In this document: positions 8,874-18,495 of the stretch, in pieces
Layout of the letters: the number at the start of each line of letters is the position of its first letter
Position numbering within the stretch: the first letter of the stretch is position 1
From: Candidatus Nitrosotalea okcheonensis
GTDB taxonomy: Archaea; Thermoproteota; Nitrososphaeria; Nitrososphaerales; Nitrosopumilaceae
Direction of reading: 5' to 3'
Assembly (NCBI RefSeq): GCF_900177045.1
Contig: NZ_LT841358.1
Location: 1,673,559-1,737,558, forward strand
DNA: 64,000 nt
Notes under the pieces: model-generated
What the model saw: only the letters and a program-made list of their open reading frames with translations
What the model was told of the DNA's origin: nothing
Database searches by the model: none
Made by a program: the position numbers and the translations under genes

Positions 8874-10084
8874 TTTACACGATATTTTATTAAATCCGAT
8901 CCTGCTAGAGTCAAATTGAGTGCTTCTTGATACGAACTTCCCTCTGAAATAATGTAAGCGGGTCTAACTGCACTACTTGTCATTGGGAGAATTTTATTAC
9001 CGATTTTCTTTATTAATATAATTTCCTTTATTCCGTTTATTTTTTCCAATGTTTTCAAACCATCAATTTTTGTAACTACTCCGGGTGATGACAAGACAGT
9101 CCAAACAGAAGCATATTTTTTCCATTTGTGACGCAAGTCCTTTTTGTCTATGGGTAATCCCACGGATAACATCATGGCTGCTCTTATGAAATTACGCCCA
9201 CTGGATATTGGAGTAGTCTTTTGTGAATCAAAGCCACCAGATAGTCTTGGCGTGACTTCCAAAACTATTGGACCTCTCTTAGTCATCATAGTGTCAGCTT
9301 TGAAGACTCCAAAATTTATCCCCATAGCTTTTGCAGCCTCTTGAGTTATCTTAAAAAGTGTCATCTTTTCTTTAGGTGATAAATTTGAAGGATTTACATG
9401 ACCGAGTTCTATTGACCACTTGTTTTTAGAGAAAAATCTATCAACAATGTTAAGATAAGTACATTTTTTATTTTTATCAAATAATATCTCAACACTCTGC
9501 TCATAACCTTCACATAATTCTTCTACTATGACTTTGTCATTTGATGAGTTTCTTTTTGCCAAATTGTATGCATCAATTACTCCTTTCTCATTCCATAGTT
9601 TGGTGGAACCTCTTGATGCTGAATTGTTACCTGCTTTTATTATCAAAGGAAAACCGATCTCTTTAACAGCTTTTGAAAGATTATCTCTTGATGTAATTTC
9701 TTTCCACCTTGGCATGGGTATTTTGGCTTTGCTCAGAATTCTTCTAGTCATGGTTTTATCTCTGCAATTTATTGCAGATCTTATTGAGATTGAAGGTAGT
9801 CCTAATTCGTTTGCAGCTGCTGCAACAGAAATTGTTGCCTCTGATCCTTCTGTAAAAACTCCTTTTATGTTATTTTCTTTTTTTAGTTTTCTTACTAGTT
9901 TTACATGTCCTTTAACATCATATATGTCCAAAACATAAAACTCATCAGCTAAATTTCTGCAGGGAGCATTTGGATCTCTATCAGTAACTATTGTCTTTAA
10001 ACCAAGTTTTTTTGCTTCTTCTACTGCAGGAATCTGTAATATGCCACCACAGACTATTATTATGGTATCAGGCGTATTCGCCAT
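8870..10084 (-). CDS. ATP-grasp ligase
   Basis: A 404-residue ATP-grasp enzyme related to carbamoyl-phosphate synthase/PurK-type ligases. The N-terminal preATP-grasp domain begins IIIVCGGILQIPAV. The ATP-grasp core shows PLIIKAGNNSASRG (glycine-rich loop), VIVEELCEGYEQSVEI, and the metal-binding end VLEVTPRLSGGFDSQ. Such enzymes join a carboxylate to an amine or thiol through an acyl-phosphate. The GTG/ATG start region overlaps the end of the IolB-like gene by 17 bp and its own 3' end overlaps the SDR start by 4 bp, so the three form a tight operon. Substrates are unknown; attachment of an amino acid to a sugar acid is a reasonable guess only. Confidence 0.85.
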   Translation of the reverse strand: MANTPDTIIIVCGGILQIPAVEEAKKLGLKTIVTDRDPNAPCRNLADEFYVLDIYDVKGHVKLVRKLKKENNIKGVFTEGSEATISVAAAANELGLPSISIRSAINCRDKTMTRRILSKAKIPMPRWKEITSRDNLSKAVKEIGFPLIIKAGNNSASRGSTKLWNEKGVIDAYNLAKRNSSNDKVIVEELCEGYEQSVEILFDKNKKCTYLNIVDRFFSKNKWSIELGHVNPSNLSPKEKMTLFKITQEAAKAMGINFGVFKADTMMTKRGPIVLEVTPRLSGGFDSQKTTPISSGRNFIRAAMMLSVGLPIDKKDLRHKWKKYASVWTVLSSPGVVTKIDGLKTLEKINGIKEIILIKKIGNKILPMTSSAVRPAYIISEGSSYQEALNLTLAGSDLIKYRVK

Positions 10085-10904
10085 GATCTTCTGCCCATTT
10101 TGGATAAATCTTTGGAACTGGACTTACATAAAACCATGTATACAAAAGAGTTGTATCTGGTGCGGCAACAATTGGATGGTCTCCTAAAGGCAATATTGCA
10201 TAATCGCCATTTCTGACCAATTTACTTTGTTCTCTATATTCTCCATCTACAAATACGCCATCACATCTCTGTAAACCCCAACCCTGTTTAGGCTGTGTGA
10301 AATATATGAAAAATTCTTCAAATTGATCAGCTAATTCTGGTTGATTGTCAAAAGAATGTCTGGGCCAAGAAGACCATTGACCTGGAAGATTGATTGTTTC
10401 TCCACCTCGTAATCTTTTTGATGGACCATTACCTCCTAGTATTACTCTTACTTTTCTCTTAAAATTTCCTTCTCCTATCTCATAGATCTCTACATTTTCA
10501 GGTTTGATTAAAACTGGAGCATAAGTTTTTGAATCGCTCAGTTTTACCGTAGGCATGAGGATGTCTACTGAAGTAGAAGTACATGTTATTTCATATTCTG
10601 AATTGGGTCCAATAAGTAAGCTTGTGGGTTCTTTTTCAAAAACATTTTTCCTGTCACCTAATTCTTTGAATTCTTTTATCCCTTCGTCATATTTGATCTT
10701 CACATCACACTTTCCAATTAAAATCTCAATAAGAAGCTCCGATGAACTCGTTCTACCTTTGTAAGAACTGCCTATTTTATCGAGTCTTAGTCTGCCTACC
10801 TCTAGATCTTTTAGATATGTATTATTTTTAGAAACTATTGTCTCATATCCAGCTTTAGGCTCCTTCTTTTTGAAGAAAATCGGTTTATCTTTTCCAGAGC
10901 TCAA
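10068..10904 (-). CDS. IolB-like cupin isomerase (5-deoxy-glucuronate isomerase family)
   Basis: A 278-residue bicupin protein. The C-terminal half has SSWPRHSFDNQ with EEFFIYF, then GWGLQRCDGVFVDG and LPLGDHPIVAAPDTTLLYTW. These match the IolB/KduI signature, in which a His and Glu bind the catalytic metal. IolB isomerises 5-deoxy-glucuronate in inositol breakdown. No other inositol genes are visible here; instead it sits in a coupled operon with ATP-grasp and SDR genes inside a surface-sugar region. Its real substrate may therefore be a different uronate or keto-sugar. The fold call is strong, the reaction is not. Confidence 0.82.
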   Translation of the reverse strand: MSSGKDKPIFFKKKEPKAGYETIVSKNNTYLKDLEVGRLRLDKIGSSYKGRTSSSELLIEILIGKCDVKIKYDEGIKEFKELGDRKNVFEKEPTSLLIGPNSEYEITCTSTSVDILMPTVKLSDSKTYAPVLIKPENVEIYEIGEGNFKRKVRVILGGNGPSKRLRGGETINLPGQWSSWPRHSFDNQPELADQFEEFFIYFTQPKQGWGLQRCDGVFVDGEYREQSKLVRNGDYAILPLGDHPIVAAPDTTLLYTWFYVSPVPKIYPKWAEDHGEYA

Positions 10905-10980
10905 TTGTTGTTCTACTAATTACCTCTTTTAAAAATCTATATTTCAAAGATTATCTCAAGCTCGGATCTTGTGAATTTTT

Positions 10981-11928
10981 TTAACATTCAAAAGTCTTTT
11001 TAAACCAATTGACTTGTTCTATCAAACCCTTCTTTAACATAATATTTGGTTTATAACGCAAAATCTTGGATGCTTTCTCAATATTGGATTCTGTTTTTAA
11101 AACATCGCCTTTTTGCGGGGGTTCGAAAACTATCTTGCTTTCAACACCTGTTGTATTTTCAATCATCTTGATGACTTCCTTTATTGTATGCACACTACCT
11201 CCACCTATATTCAAAGCATTTCCATGAATCTTGCTTTCTGAAACTAGAATGTTGGCATCTACAATATCTGAAACAAAAGTGAAATCTCTACTTTGACTCC
11301 CGTTTCCATATATTGTGATTTTACTTCCTTCCAAATTTGCTCTAATGAATCTAGTAAAAGCCATATCAGGTCTTTGCCTTGGTCCATAAACTGTAAAATA
11401 TCGCAATGAGGTTATAGGGAGATTGAAGTTTTGTGCATAGACAAACCCCAAGTTTTCTGAGGCTAATTTTGTTACACCATATGGCGATACTGGTCTAGGG
11501 AGTGTATCTTCACTCATTTTTCCTGGCTGATTCCCATATATTGAAGATGAAGAAGCCATAACAATTTTCTCCAGAGTCTTGACATCTTTCGCTATTTCTA
11601 GAATTCTTTGTGTGACTTGGATGTTATCCTTTACATATGCATCAAATTCTTTACCCCAACTACTTCGTACTCCTGGCTGTGCAGCTTCATGGAATAACAA
11701 TTTACTTTTTTTGAAAATTGTTTCAAGATCTACATCCATTAAATCATCTTCAATAAAAGTAAAATTTTCATTTTGAAGACATCTTTCCAAATTTTTTTTC
11801 TTTATTTCTTTAGAATAATAATTTGTAAAACAATCAATTCCTATTACCTTGAATTTATCTTTTAAAAGTCTCTCAGATAAGTGTGATCCAATAAAGCCTG
11901 CTGCTCCTGTAACTACCACTGTTTCCAT
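10981..11928 (-). CDS. NAD-dependent epimerase/dehydratase (UDP-sugar 4-epimerase type)
   Basis: Extended SDR of 315 residues. It has VTGAAGFIGSHLSERLL (6-22), a Ser-rich active-site stretch ASSSSIYG and the catalytic pair in SPYGVTKLASE. The later YGPRQRPDMAF matches UDP-glucose/UDP-glucuronate 4-epimerases. It probably converts UDP-Glc to UDP-Gal or UDP-GlcA to UDP-GalA; a UDP-glucose dehydrogenase and GalU nearby could supply the substrates. Only 7 bp separate it from the GH57-like gene upstream on the same strand, which argues for cotranscription. Epimerase versus dehydratase specificity cannot be settled by eye. Confidence 0.88.
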   Translation of the reverse strand: METVVVTGAAGFIGSHLSERLLKDKFKVIGIDCFTNYYSKEIKKKNLERCLQNENFTFIEDDLMDVDLETIFKKSKLLFHEAAQPGVRSSWGKEFDAYVKDNIQVTQRILEIAKDVKTLEKIVMASSSSIYGNQPGKMSEDTLPRPVSPYGVTKLASENLGFVYAQNFNLPITSLRYFTVYGPRQRPDMAFTRFIRANLEGSKITIYGNGSQSRDFTFVSDIVDANILVSESKIHGNALNIGGGSVHTIKEVIKMIENTTGVESKIVFEPPQKGDVLKTESNIEKASKILRYKPNIMLKKGLIEQVNWFKKTFEC

Positions 11929-11935
11929 ACTCCTC

Positions 11936-14215
11936 TCACTTGATCACTTTGATATCTGGGTTTCTAGTAAAGCACACCAGTCCTAAGAACATCATTTTGG
12001 TTGTCTTCAAGTTGTTTTCAGGGCTTTTTTCTCTTCCAAGCAATGAAAAAGATATCTCCTTTCTTCCTTTCCACCATGTCATTGTAGTATCATCCAGTTC
12101 AGAAACACTGTTGCTTATTCTATAAAAGAAACTTTTTCCTACATTGTGATAGTTTATCATGGGAACAGAATACCACAATGACTTGTCAGAAAACATGGTT
12201 ATTCCAATATTCTTGTCTCCCAAATCTAATGTGCCTTCTGTGGAACCCAAGCATCCCTGATTGGTCAGTCGAGGATCAGAAGATTCATCCTGGGTTATGG
12301 ATTCTTTGTCCAATGTAAATGATTCCAATCTACCTCCATTATGGGTTGCATAGTTGAGAGATTTTTTGTCAAAGGAATTAGGTTTTGCAGTTAGCATTCC
12401 AACTCTAAAAGATGCAGGTCGAAATTCTTTGAAATTGAAAATATATCTTATGTCAAGTCTTGCCAGTTTTTGATATGTGTAATAAATTTTAGTCAAATGA
12501 CCAAAAGGCAATTCCATGTTACAAACTAGTCTCTTTCTGATGGGAAAATTGCCCTCTTCAGCAATAGCCTCAACGTTTACCAGGTCAGTGAATTTGTTGC
12601 CATTTCTGTCAAATGTAATTACATGCCCAGAATAAAAGTCTGCAGAAAACTTTGTATCTGAAAAAGTTCCATGCTCCAAAAATCCTATCAATGGTAATTT
12701 GCTTATTTTTGGAAATATCAAATCTGAGATGCTTCCGCCTTTTCTCTTGAGTATGGATAATTCTACGGTAGGAGTTTTTATAGAATCCGTCTGTATACTC
12801 TTTGAGATTATCTTTTTCCCTGTATCTTTGATGGTGATAGTGGCAATTGTTTTTTTCCTTATGCTTGGCTCAAAGACTACAACTGCACTTCGCAGACTGC
12901 CATCCTTGTAATATTTTGCATCCTCTATCTGCGAAGAAATGGGTTTTCCATCTATGATTATCTCAAATTTTCCTTTCATCTTTCTTGGGCGAAAATGTAG
13001 TCGTAGTTCAAAGGGTATTTTATCCCAATCTGTTTCATTTGGATTAAATAAAATCAGATCAGATGACTTCTCCAAGGAAATTTTGTCATTCCATGAAAAG
13101 ATCTCTCTATCAACATCTTTGCTAAGAGATCTGGAGATGTCATTAAAATGAAGATATTTTGTCTCTGTTGTATGAGTTCGAAAGTCGCTTGCCCAACAAT
13201 CAATTAACTTTGAAATATACAAGTTATTGTTTTTATCATCTTGCATGCCTTGCAAGATTCTGATCTTCTTTAGAAGATTATAACAAATTGTATTGCTGTT
13301 GCTGTTATCTCGTCCACATGTTGCCCATCTTGTAACAATAAACTTGTCCTGTTTTTTTCCTAAAATTGCAAATTTTGCCGAATTCATTTTTATTCTATCT
13401 CTTGGAGGAAATTTTTCTATGACTTGACTTGGGAGAATAAATTCCAAATCCGATTTTTTCTCAATTTCATCTAGAATTAGTTTAAATCTCTGAATTTCTT
13501 TTCCGTCTCCCTTTAACCCCAACACTGGATTTTTATATCCAAAAATCTCCATATCGGAGCCATACAACGGAAAACAACTATCCGCTTTTTTCTTGTGTTT
13601 TAAAATATATTCAAGGTATTCTTCTTTTTCAATCTCTCCATTTACATATCTCTGAAATTTTTGATATGCTATGTAGCTATTCCAAATTATAGCCAGATCA
13701 TCATTTTTTGAACCAATTTTTTTAGGAAGAAATTTTTCATCCTCATGAAAATCTGAAAACTTGTTTGCCCACTCGTGTATTGTTATAATGTTTTTGATCT
13801 TTGCATCTAGATAAATGGGAACAAGACCAGAGCTGAACAGCTGTTCGTTGATATATGCCGTGTTACATTGAATGGAAAACAACCTTTCCATCTCATCTTT
13901 ACCAGTAGAAATGTTGACCTGATTCACATCCTCTGGAACTAGTGGAAAAACCACCTGTTCCTTGCCTGAACAAATTATCTCACATTTTTTGTTTGAGATT
14001 GCCTTTCTAAATTCTTCTATGAAAAGAGGATCTATGTCTTCTATCTTTTCAAGAGTTGCAATAGGAAACTCAATTCCTGTTTTGAATTTATAGTCCTTTA
14101 ATATGTCTAGAATCGGCCAGTAACACGAATCGATAATTTCATCATATGATTCTGGAGGAATGGATGAATAGTTCAAATTTCCATGAAAAATCGAATATAG
14201 ATATAATTTTGACAT
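11936..14215 (-). CDS. GH57-like glycoside hydrolase/4-alpha-glucanotransferase-type protein
   Basis: A 759-residue cytoplasmic protein without a signal peptide. The N-terminal domain resembles GH57: SIFHGNLNYSSIP (8-20) with the conserved His, YINEQLF (121-127, candidate catalytic E124) and YGSDMEIFGY (218-227, candidate catalytic D221, as in the family's DAELFGH). The C-terminal 400 residues are beta-rich and resemble the mannosidase/GH57 C-terminal sandwich. GH57 enzymes cleave or transfer alpha-glucans. Here the operon link with the epimerase and IolB-like genes suggests action on a specific cell-surface or storage oligosaccharide. The motifs are divergent, so the call is by pattern and the activity is unproven. 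Confidence 0.65.
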   Translation of the reverse strand: MSKLYLYSIFHGNLNYSSIPPESYDEIIDSCYWPILDILKDYKFKTGIEFPIATLEKIEDIDPLFIEEFRKAISNKKCEIICSGKEQVVFPLVPEDVNQVNISTGKDEMERLFSIQCNTAYINEQLFSSGLVPIYLDAKIKNIITIHEWANKFSDFHEDEKFLPKKIGSKNDDLAIIWNSYIAYQKFQRYVNGEIEKEEYLEYILKHKKKADSCFPLYGSDMEIFGYKNPVLGLKGDGKEIQRFKLILDEIEKKSDLEFILPSQVIEKFPPRDRIKMNSAKFAILGKKQDKFIVTRWATCGRDNSNSNTICYNLLKKIRILQGMQDDKNNNLYISKLIDCWASDFRTHTTETKYLHFNDISRSLSKDVDREIFSWNDKISLEKSSDLILFNPNETDWDKIPFELRLHFRPRKMKGKFEIIIDGKPISSQIEDAKYYKDGSLRSAVVVFEPSIRKKTIATITIKDTGKKIISKSIQTDSIKTPTVELSILKRKGGSISDLIFPKISKLPLIGFLEHGTFSDTKFSADFYSGHVITFDRNGNKFTDLVNVEAIAEEGNFPIRKRLVCNMELPFGHLTKIYYTYQKLARLDIRYIFNFKEFRPASFRVGMLTAKPNSFDKKSLNYATHNGGRLESFTLDKESITQDESSDPRLTNQGCLGSTEGTLDLGDKNIGITMFSDKSLWYSVPMINYHNVGKSFFYRISNSVSELDDTTMTWWKGRKEISFSLLGREKSPENNLKTTKMMFLGLVCFTRNPDIKVIK

Positions 14216-14275
14216 CTTGTAAGTTTCTTTTAAATGTAGAATAATAAAGAACTTTTCATCCTGATTTGAAATAGT

Positions 14276-15583
14276 TTATTCTCCAAGACCTAACGCATGA
14301 TACTCTATATCGAGATTTTTATGATTTAAAATTCGTCTAGTATCTATTACAAATTTTCTCCGCATTTTCTGAAAATCGGCATTTTTAATGCCACTATACT
14401 GTTTCCATGGGGTCATTATTACAACACATTGACTATCTCTTAATGCCTTTTTTACTGAATCAAAAAATCTTATCTTGTTACCAAACACCGATCTTGTATT
14501 TTCTATTGCCTTTGGGTCGTGGGCGATTATCTTTACATTCTTTTTTAAGAGTAAATTGATTAATTTTATCGAAACAGACTCTCTTATGTCATCACTATCT
14601 TCTTTAAATGATAATCCTAAAATGGTAATCTGTTTTCCATTTATGTTTCCTATTGATCTTTCTATCAAATCTAAAATCTTCTTTACCTGAGAATTATTTG
14701 TTTCTTGTACTGCCTTGAGTAGAATGGGCTCAACTCCTGTTTTTGAAGAAAATGCAATTAGTGCCTGCAAATCTTTTGGCAGGCAAGAGCCTCCATAACC
14801 AGGACCAGCTTTTAAAAAAAGACTTCCAATTCTAGGATCTAGTCCTATTGCTTTTGCAACGTCTTCAATGTTGGTTCCTGGTATTGATTGACAAATATTT
14901 GCAATTTGATTGACAAAACTAATCTTGGTTGCCAAAAATGAATTGTTTGCATATTTTATCAATTCTGCAGTCTGATGATTTGTTAAAATGATTGGAATCT
15001 TTACTCCGTAGAGATGCTGATAAAATTTCTTTAATTTTACTGACTCATCATTGTTACCTCCTATGACAACTATATGTGGTTTTAATGTGTCATCAATTGA
15101 TTTTCCCTCTCTCAAAAATTCAGGATTAGTTAAAATTCTAATCTTGCTTATTTTTTTGCCAATTTTATTTTTTATTATTGGCATGACAAAATCATTTGTA
15201 GTGCCGGGTACAACAGTGCTCTTGATTACCAGAATTGGTTTTTTGTTCTCTGTTGCAAGAATGTTTCCTATTTCTTCTATGGCTGATTTTAAAATAGTCA
15301 AGTCAATCTGTCCTTTTTCTGAAAGGGGTGTCCCAACTGTTACAAAAATGATATCACATTGATTTACTGCCAATCTGACATCTGTTGATATTGTTAGAGA
15401 TTTTTTTAATGCAGATTTCAATAATTCATCTAATTTTGGCTCGTAAAAAGGAGATCTTCCGGTCTTTATCTTTGCAACTTTTGTTTTATCTGAATCTATT
15501 CCTATGATAGAGTACCCTTTTGATCCCAATACTGATGCAAAAGAGAGTCCAACAAATCCAAGACCTACTATGCCTATCTTCAT
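14276..15583 (-). CDS. ugd: UDP-glucose 6-dehydrogenase (UDP-glucose/GDP-mannose dehydrogenase family)
   Basis: A 435-residue enzyme that oxidises a UDP-hexose twice to the uronate. The N-terminal Rossmann motif is GIVGLGFVGLSFASVLG (4-20). VIKSTVVPGTT (119-129) and NPEFLREG (153-160) are family signatures, and the catalytic cysteine is C267 in GYGGSCLPKD. The C-terminal UDP-binding domain is present, and length is normal for Ugd. The galU-like gene ends 29 bp upstream on the same strand, so UTP + glucose-1-phosphate to UDP-glucose to UDP-glucuronate is a plausible two-gene pathway. Confidence 0.92.
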   Translation of the reverse strand: MKIGIVGLGFVGLSFASVLGSKGYSIIGIDSDKTKVAKIKTGRSPFYEPKLDELLKSALKKSLTISTDVRLAVNQCDIIFVTVGTPLSEKGQIDLTILKSAIEEIGNILATENKKPILVIKSTVVPGTTNDFVMPIIKNKIGKKISKIRILTNPEFLREGKSIDDTLKPHIVVIGGNNDESVKLKKFYQHLYGVKIPIILTNHQTAELIKYANNSFLATKISFVNQIANICQSIPGTNIEDVAKAIGLDPRIGSLFLKAGPGYGGSCLPKDLQALIAFSSKTGVEPILLKAVQETNNSQVKKILDLIERSIGNINGKQITILGLSFKEDSDDIRESVSIKLINLLLKKNVKIIAHDPKAIENTRSVFGNKIRFFDSVKKALRDSQCVVIMTPWKQYSGIKNADFQKMRRKFVIDTRRILNHKNLDIEYHALGLGE

Positions 15584-15612
15584 GATATGTCTGATTTACC
15601 ACAGATTAAAAA

Positions 15613-16449
15613 TTATGCGCGTCTAAAGGAGATCTCTTGTGATTGTTTGAAGGATTCAACAGTTCCAACATCGAGTACATCTTCATAAGAGTTCACGGGA
15701 ATAGCTATTACTTTTTCGCCTTCCTCTATTAGTCTCTGGATTGCATCTGTAAGTTGGTATTCTCCCCCTTTTCCAGGCTTTATCTTTCTAAGACACTCAA
15801 AAATTTTAGGCTTGAAAAAGTAAAGAGGCATTAATCCCATGTTTGACTTGGGTCTTTCTGGCTTTTCTTCAACTTCTTCTACGAGAAATGATGTCTTTGA
15901 TATCTTTCTTAAAACAGGTATGCCATGTCTTTTAGGATCTTTTACTTTTCTTACTAGTAAAACTGCTGATATTGAAGGATCCTTTCCAACATCAATCAAT
16001 CGACTGATTGGATGTGGTGATTTTCCTATTATTGAAACATCGCCAGCATGAACTACTAAATCATCATTTCCTACAAATCGCTCTGCATGTTTTACTGCAT
16101 CACCAAATCCTTTTGGACTATTTTGATTAACCCAAACCAAGTGAGATTGTTCAATTTTTCTGTAAAATTTGGATATGATTGATTTATTTCTATCTGATAA
16201 AATCTTCAGAAAATCATGATCAGGAGTGAAATGGTCTTCAATTGATCTTTTCTCTCTGCCTACTATGAAACAATAATCTCGAATATTGCAAGAATAAATC
16301 TGCTCAAATATTAATTGTAAAAGTGGCAGAACCACTGGTCCATCACCATAAATTTTTGAAAAGACTGGCATCATTTCCTTTGGCATTTCTTTTGTCATTG
16401 GTAAAAGTCTAGTCCCTCTACCTGCTGCGGTAATTACAGCTTTTATCAT
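15613..16449 (-). CDS. galU: UTP-glucose-1-phosphate uridylyltransferase
   Basis: A 278-residue nucleotidyltransferase. It has the signature loop AAGRGTRLLPMTKEMPKEM (8-26), VHAGDVSIIG for the metal-binding Asp, VEEKPERP and the GKGGEYQLTDAI stretch typical of GalU. It makes UDP-glucose for the dehydrogenase, epimerase and glycosyltransferases around it. Length agrees with bacterial and archaeal GalU. It is followed 29 bp later by ugd on the same strand and diverges from the intein-containing gene, with about 90 bp between the starts as a shared promoter region. Confidence 0.92.
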   Translation of the reverse strand: MIKAVITAAGRGTRLLPMTKEMPKEMMPVFSKIYGDGPVVLPLLQLIFEQIYSCNIRDYCFIVGREKRSIEDHFTPDHDFLKILSDRNKSIISKFYRKIEQSHLVWVNQNSPKGFGDAVKHAERFVGNDDLVVHAGDVSIIGKSPHPISRLIDVGKDPSISAVLLVRKVKDPKRHGIPVLRKISKTSFLVEEVEEKPERPKSNMGLMPLYFFKPKIFECLRKIKPGKGGEYQLTDAIQRLIEEGEKVIAIPVNSYEDVLDVGTVESFKQSQEISFRRA

Positions 16450-16539
16450 GTCACACTTCTTTCACACTGTCTAAAATGGTTTTCCTTGTCTATGAACAAA
16501 TCTATTAGTTAATTTAGGTGGATTGTAAAAGTCTAGTGA

Positions 16540-18465
16540 TTGAAAACAAAGAATGTGGTCGCAGGTCTGGGAGAGATAGGAAAGCCGATATTACAACTAA
16601 TTTCCAAAGATGTGCTAACAATAGGTTATGATATAAACGAAAAACTAATGGATGAAAAAAAATTTCAGAAATATGATCAAGTACAAACCTCATTTCTTCA
16701 TGTATGCATTCCGTTTTCTGATAGTTTTATTAAAAATGTAATTTCTCTTTCTACAAAATTCAATCCTGATATAATTGTCATACACAGTACCATAAGTCCT
16801 GGAACCACCTCTAAACTACAATCTAAACTTACTGTGCCTGTAATCTATAGTGCTACTAGGGGTGTTCATAAAAGAATGTTAAGTGATTTGAAGAGATATG
16901 CAAAATTTTATGCAATTGAATCCAATGCTCCTAAAAGATCATGGGCTTCTTCAAAATATGTTCAACTTATGAAAAAAGCAGGAGTTAAGACAAAGCAAAT
17001 GTCTTCACCAATTACTCTTGAGCTTGCAAAAATAGTTGTGGATACATCATACTATGGATGGCTGATTAACTATGCACAACTAAGCAATATGATTGCAATA
17101 CAACACAAAGTCAATTATGATGAAATGTGGTCTTTTTCAGATGAGATTCACAAATTCTTGGGTAACAGACCAAAAATGTTTCCTGGTTTCATTGGTGGTC
17201 ACTGTCTTGATGGAAACGAGATTGTATTTATCAAGACTCAGATGGGCATGAGACCAGTTACCATAAAAGACTATGTAGACAAGGATTATGCAAATGATAT
17301 ATTATCATATGAACAAGAAAACAGAAAACCATTCTTTGATAAAGTTACTGCAAAATGGAAGAGAACGTTTTCTGGTACGATGATCACTTTAACATCAAGA
17401 ACAAACCGTTCTATAACAACTACGGATGAACACCTAATGCTAGTATCAGATGATCTATCAGAAAGGTTTGCAAAACAAGTCAAGACAAACGATTACATAC
17501 CATTTATGGCACAGCTACCAGAACTTGATGTCAAACAATTCTTTGATTTTGAATCAAAAAACTGGAGATTGGGATTTAACATGCCAAGATCAATCGCAAT
17601 CACTGAAGACTTTTGCAGACTCTTGGGATATTATGTAGCAGAAGGCTCGGTAAGTAACTATGGTAAAGGATATTCTGTGAGATTCTTTTTTAACAAAAAT
17701 GAAACTATCTACATCTCAGATGTTTGCAGGATTCTGGAGTCAATGGGAATAAACTATTACATCACAACAACACAAAACAATGTAACCCATGTTGGAGTCA
17801 AGTCAACCCCACTTTCATTATTTATTGCTGATATTCTGGGCTGTGGAAGAAATTCAAATGTAAAAGGTCTTCCAGAATTTATCTATTTTGCACCAAGAAA
17901 AATGAAAGAAGAGTTCCTAAGTGGATACTTTAGGAGAGATGGCTCTTTTGCACCCGAGATTGGAATGGTTCAGACAGGGACCTCCTCTAAAATGCTGGCA
18001 GCAGGTCTTGACATCTTGCTACTCTCTATGGGATATGTAATGACACTAACTGAAAATATCCCTTGTCCAAGTGTGATAGATGGAAGGACCATTAAGGGTG
18101 GATTATTGTACTCTCTTGTCTCAAAGAAGGAAACACAGTATAACAGTCTTGCATCTGTTGCAGGCTTTTCAGAGTCACAAATTACAAGAAATCACAGCAA
18201 GAACTTGTGGCATATCATAAATAATAATCTGTACATGATCAAAACTACAAAGACTGTACACCAGGAATCAGAACAAGACGTATATTCCATTGATACAAAA
18301 AATCACCTCTTTGTGTCAACTGGAGGCAGACTGATCCACAACTGTGTTATTCCTAATCTGGACCTTATTCATAATCAAACACTTGACTTGATAAGAGAGA
18401 TAAATGATGTGTATGTCAAAAAGGTAAGGAATGCAAAAACCCTTGCAAAAAAATATAAAAAATAG
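16540..18465 (+). CDS. 6-phosphogluconate/UDP-sugar dehydrogenase-like protein interrupted by an intein
   Basis: TTG-started 641-residue precursor. The extein (residues 1-221 and 602-641, 261 in all) has an N-terminal NAD loop AGLGEIGKP (8-16), HSTISPGTT, a helical middle and PGFIGGH followed after splicing by CVIPNLD. GGHC matches the catalytic-cysteine motif of UDP-GlcNAc/ManNAc dehydrogenases (GGHCIPVD). The host lacks the C-terminal UDP-binding domain of full enzymes, so its substrate is uncertain. The intein occupies residues 222-601, with Cys at +1 on both sides. It is divergent from galU and lies in the surface-sugar region. Confidence 0.85.
   Translation: MKTKNVVAGLGEIGKPILQLISKDVLTIGYDINEKLMDEKKFQKYDQVQTSFLHVCIPFSDSFIKNVISLSTKFNPDIIVIHSTISPGTTSKLQSKLTVPVIYSATRGVHKRMLSDLKRYAKFYAIESNAPKRSWASSKYVQLMKKAGVKTKQMSSPITLELAKIVVDTSYYGWLINYAQLSNMIAIQHKVNYDEMWSFSDEIHKFLGNRPKMFPGFIGGHCLDGNEIVFIKTQMGMRPVTIKDYVDKDYANDILSYEQENRKPFFDKVTAKWKRTFSGTMITLTSRTNRSITTTDEHLMLVSDDLSERFAKQVKTNDYIPFMAQLPELDVKQFFDFESKNWRLGFNMPRSIAITEDFCRLLGYYVAEGSVSNYGKGYSVRFFFNKNETIYISDVCRILESMGINYYITTTQNNVTHVGVKSTPLSLFIADILGCGRNSNVKGLPEFIYFAPRKMKEEFLSGYFRRDGSFAPEIGMVQTGTSSKMLAAGLDILLLSMGYVMTLTENIPCPSVIDGRTIKGGLLYSLVSKKETQYNSLASVAGFSESQITRNHSKNLWHIINNNLYMIKTTKTVHQESEQDVYSIDTKNHLFVSTGGRLIHNCVIPNLDLIHNQTLDLIREINDVYVKKVRNAKTLAKKYKK
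17203..18342 (+). mobile_element. Intein with LAGLIDADG homing endonuclease domain (380 residues)
   Basis: In-frame protein-splicing element. It starts at a Cys in GGH|CLDGNE (block A), has a block B-like TTTDEHLML with a His, and ends with a block F/G region FVSTGGRLIHN followed by Cys. The terminal His-Asn and the following Cys are the canonical splicing residues. Two dodecapeptide endonuclease motifs are present: LLGYYVAEGSVS and FLSGYFRRDGSF, whose acidic residues E and D are retained, so the nuclease may be active. Inserted exactly at the host's catalytic cysteine, where homing elements favour conserved DNA. The DNA encoding it is as AT-rich as its neighbours. Confidence 0.93.
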
Positions 18466-18495
18466 ATTACTTTTCTCTAAAAGTGTGTTATAATT

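Noticed and set aside
8452-8919. 155-aa ORF antisense to the SDR gene
   Set aside because: The opposite strand has all SDR motifs; this is a shadow frame.
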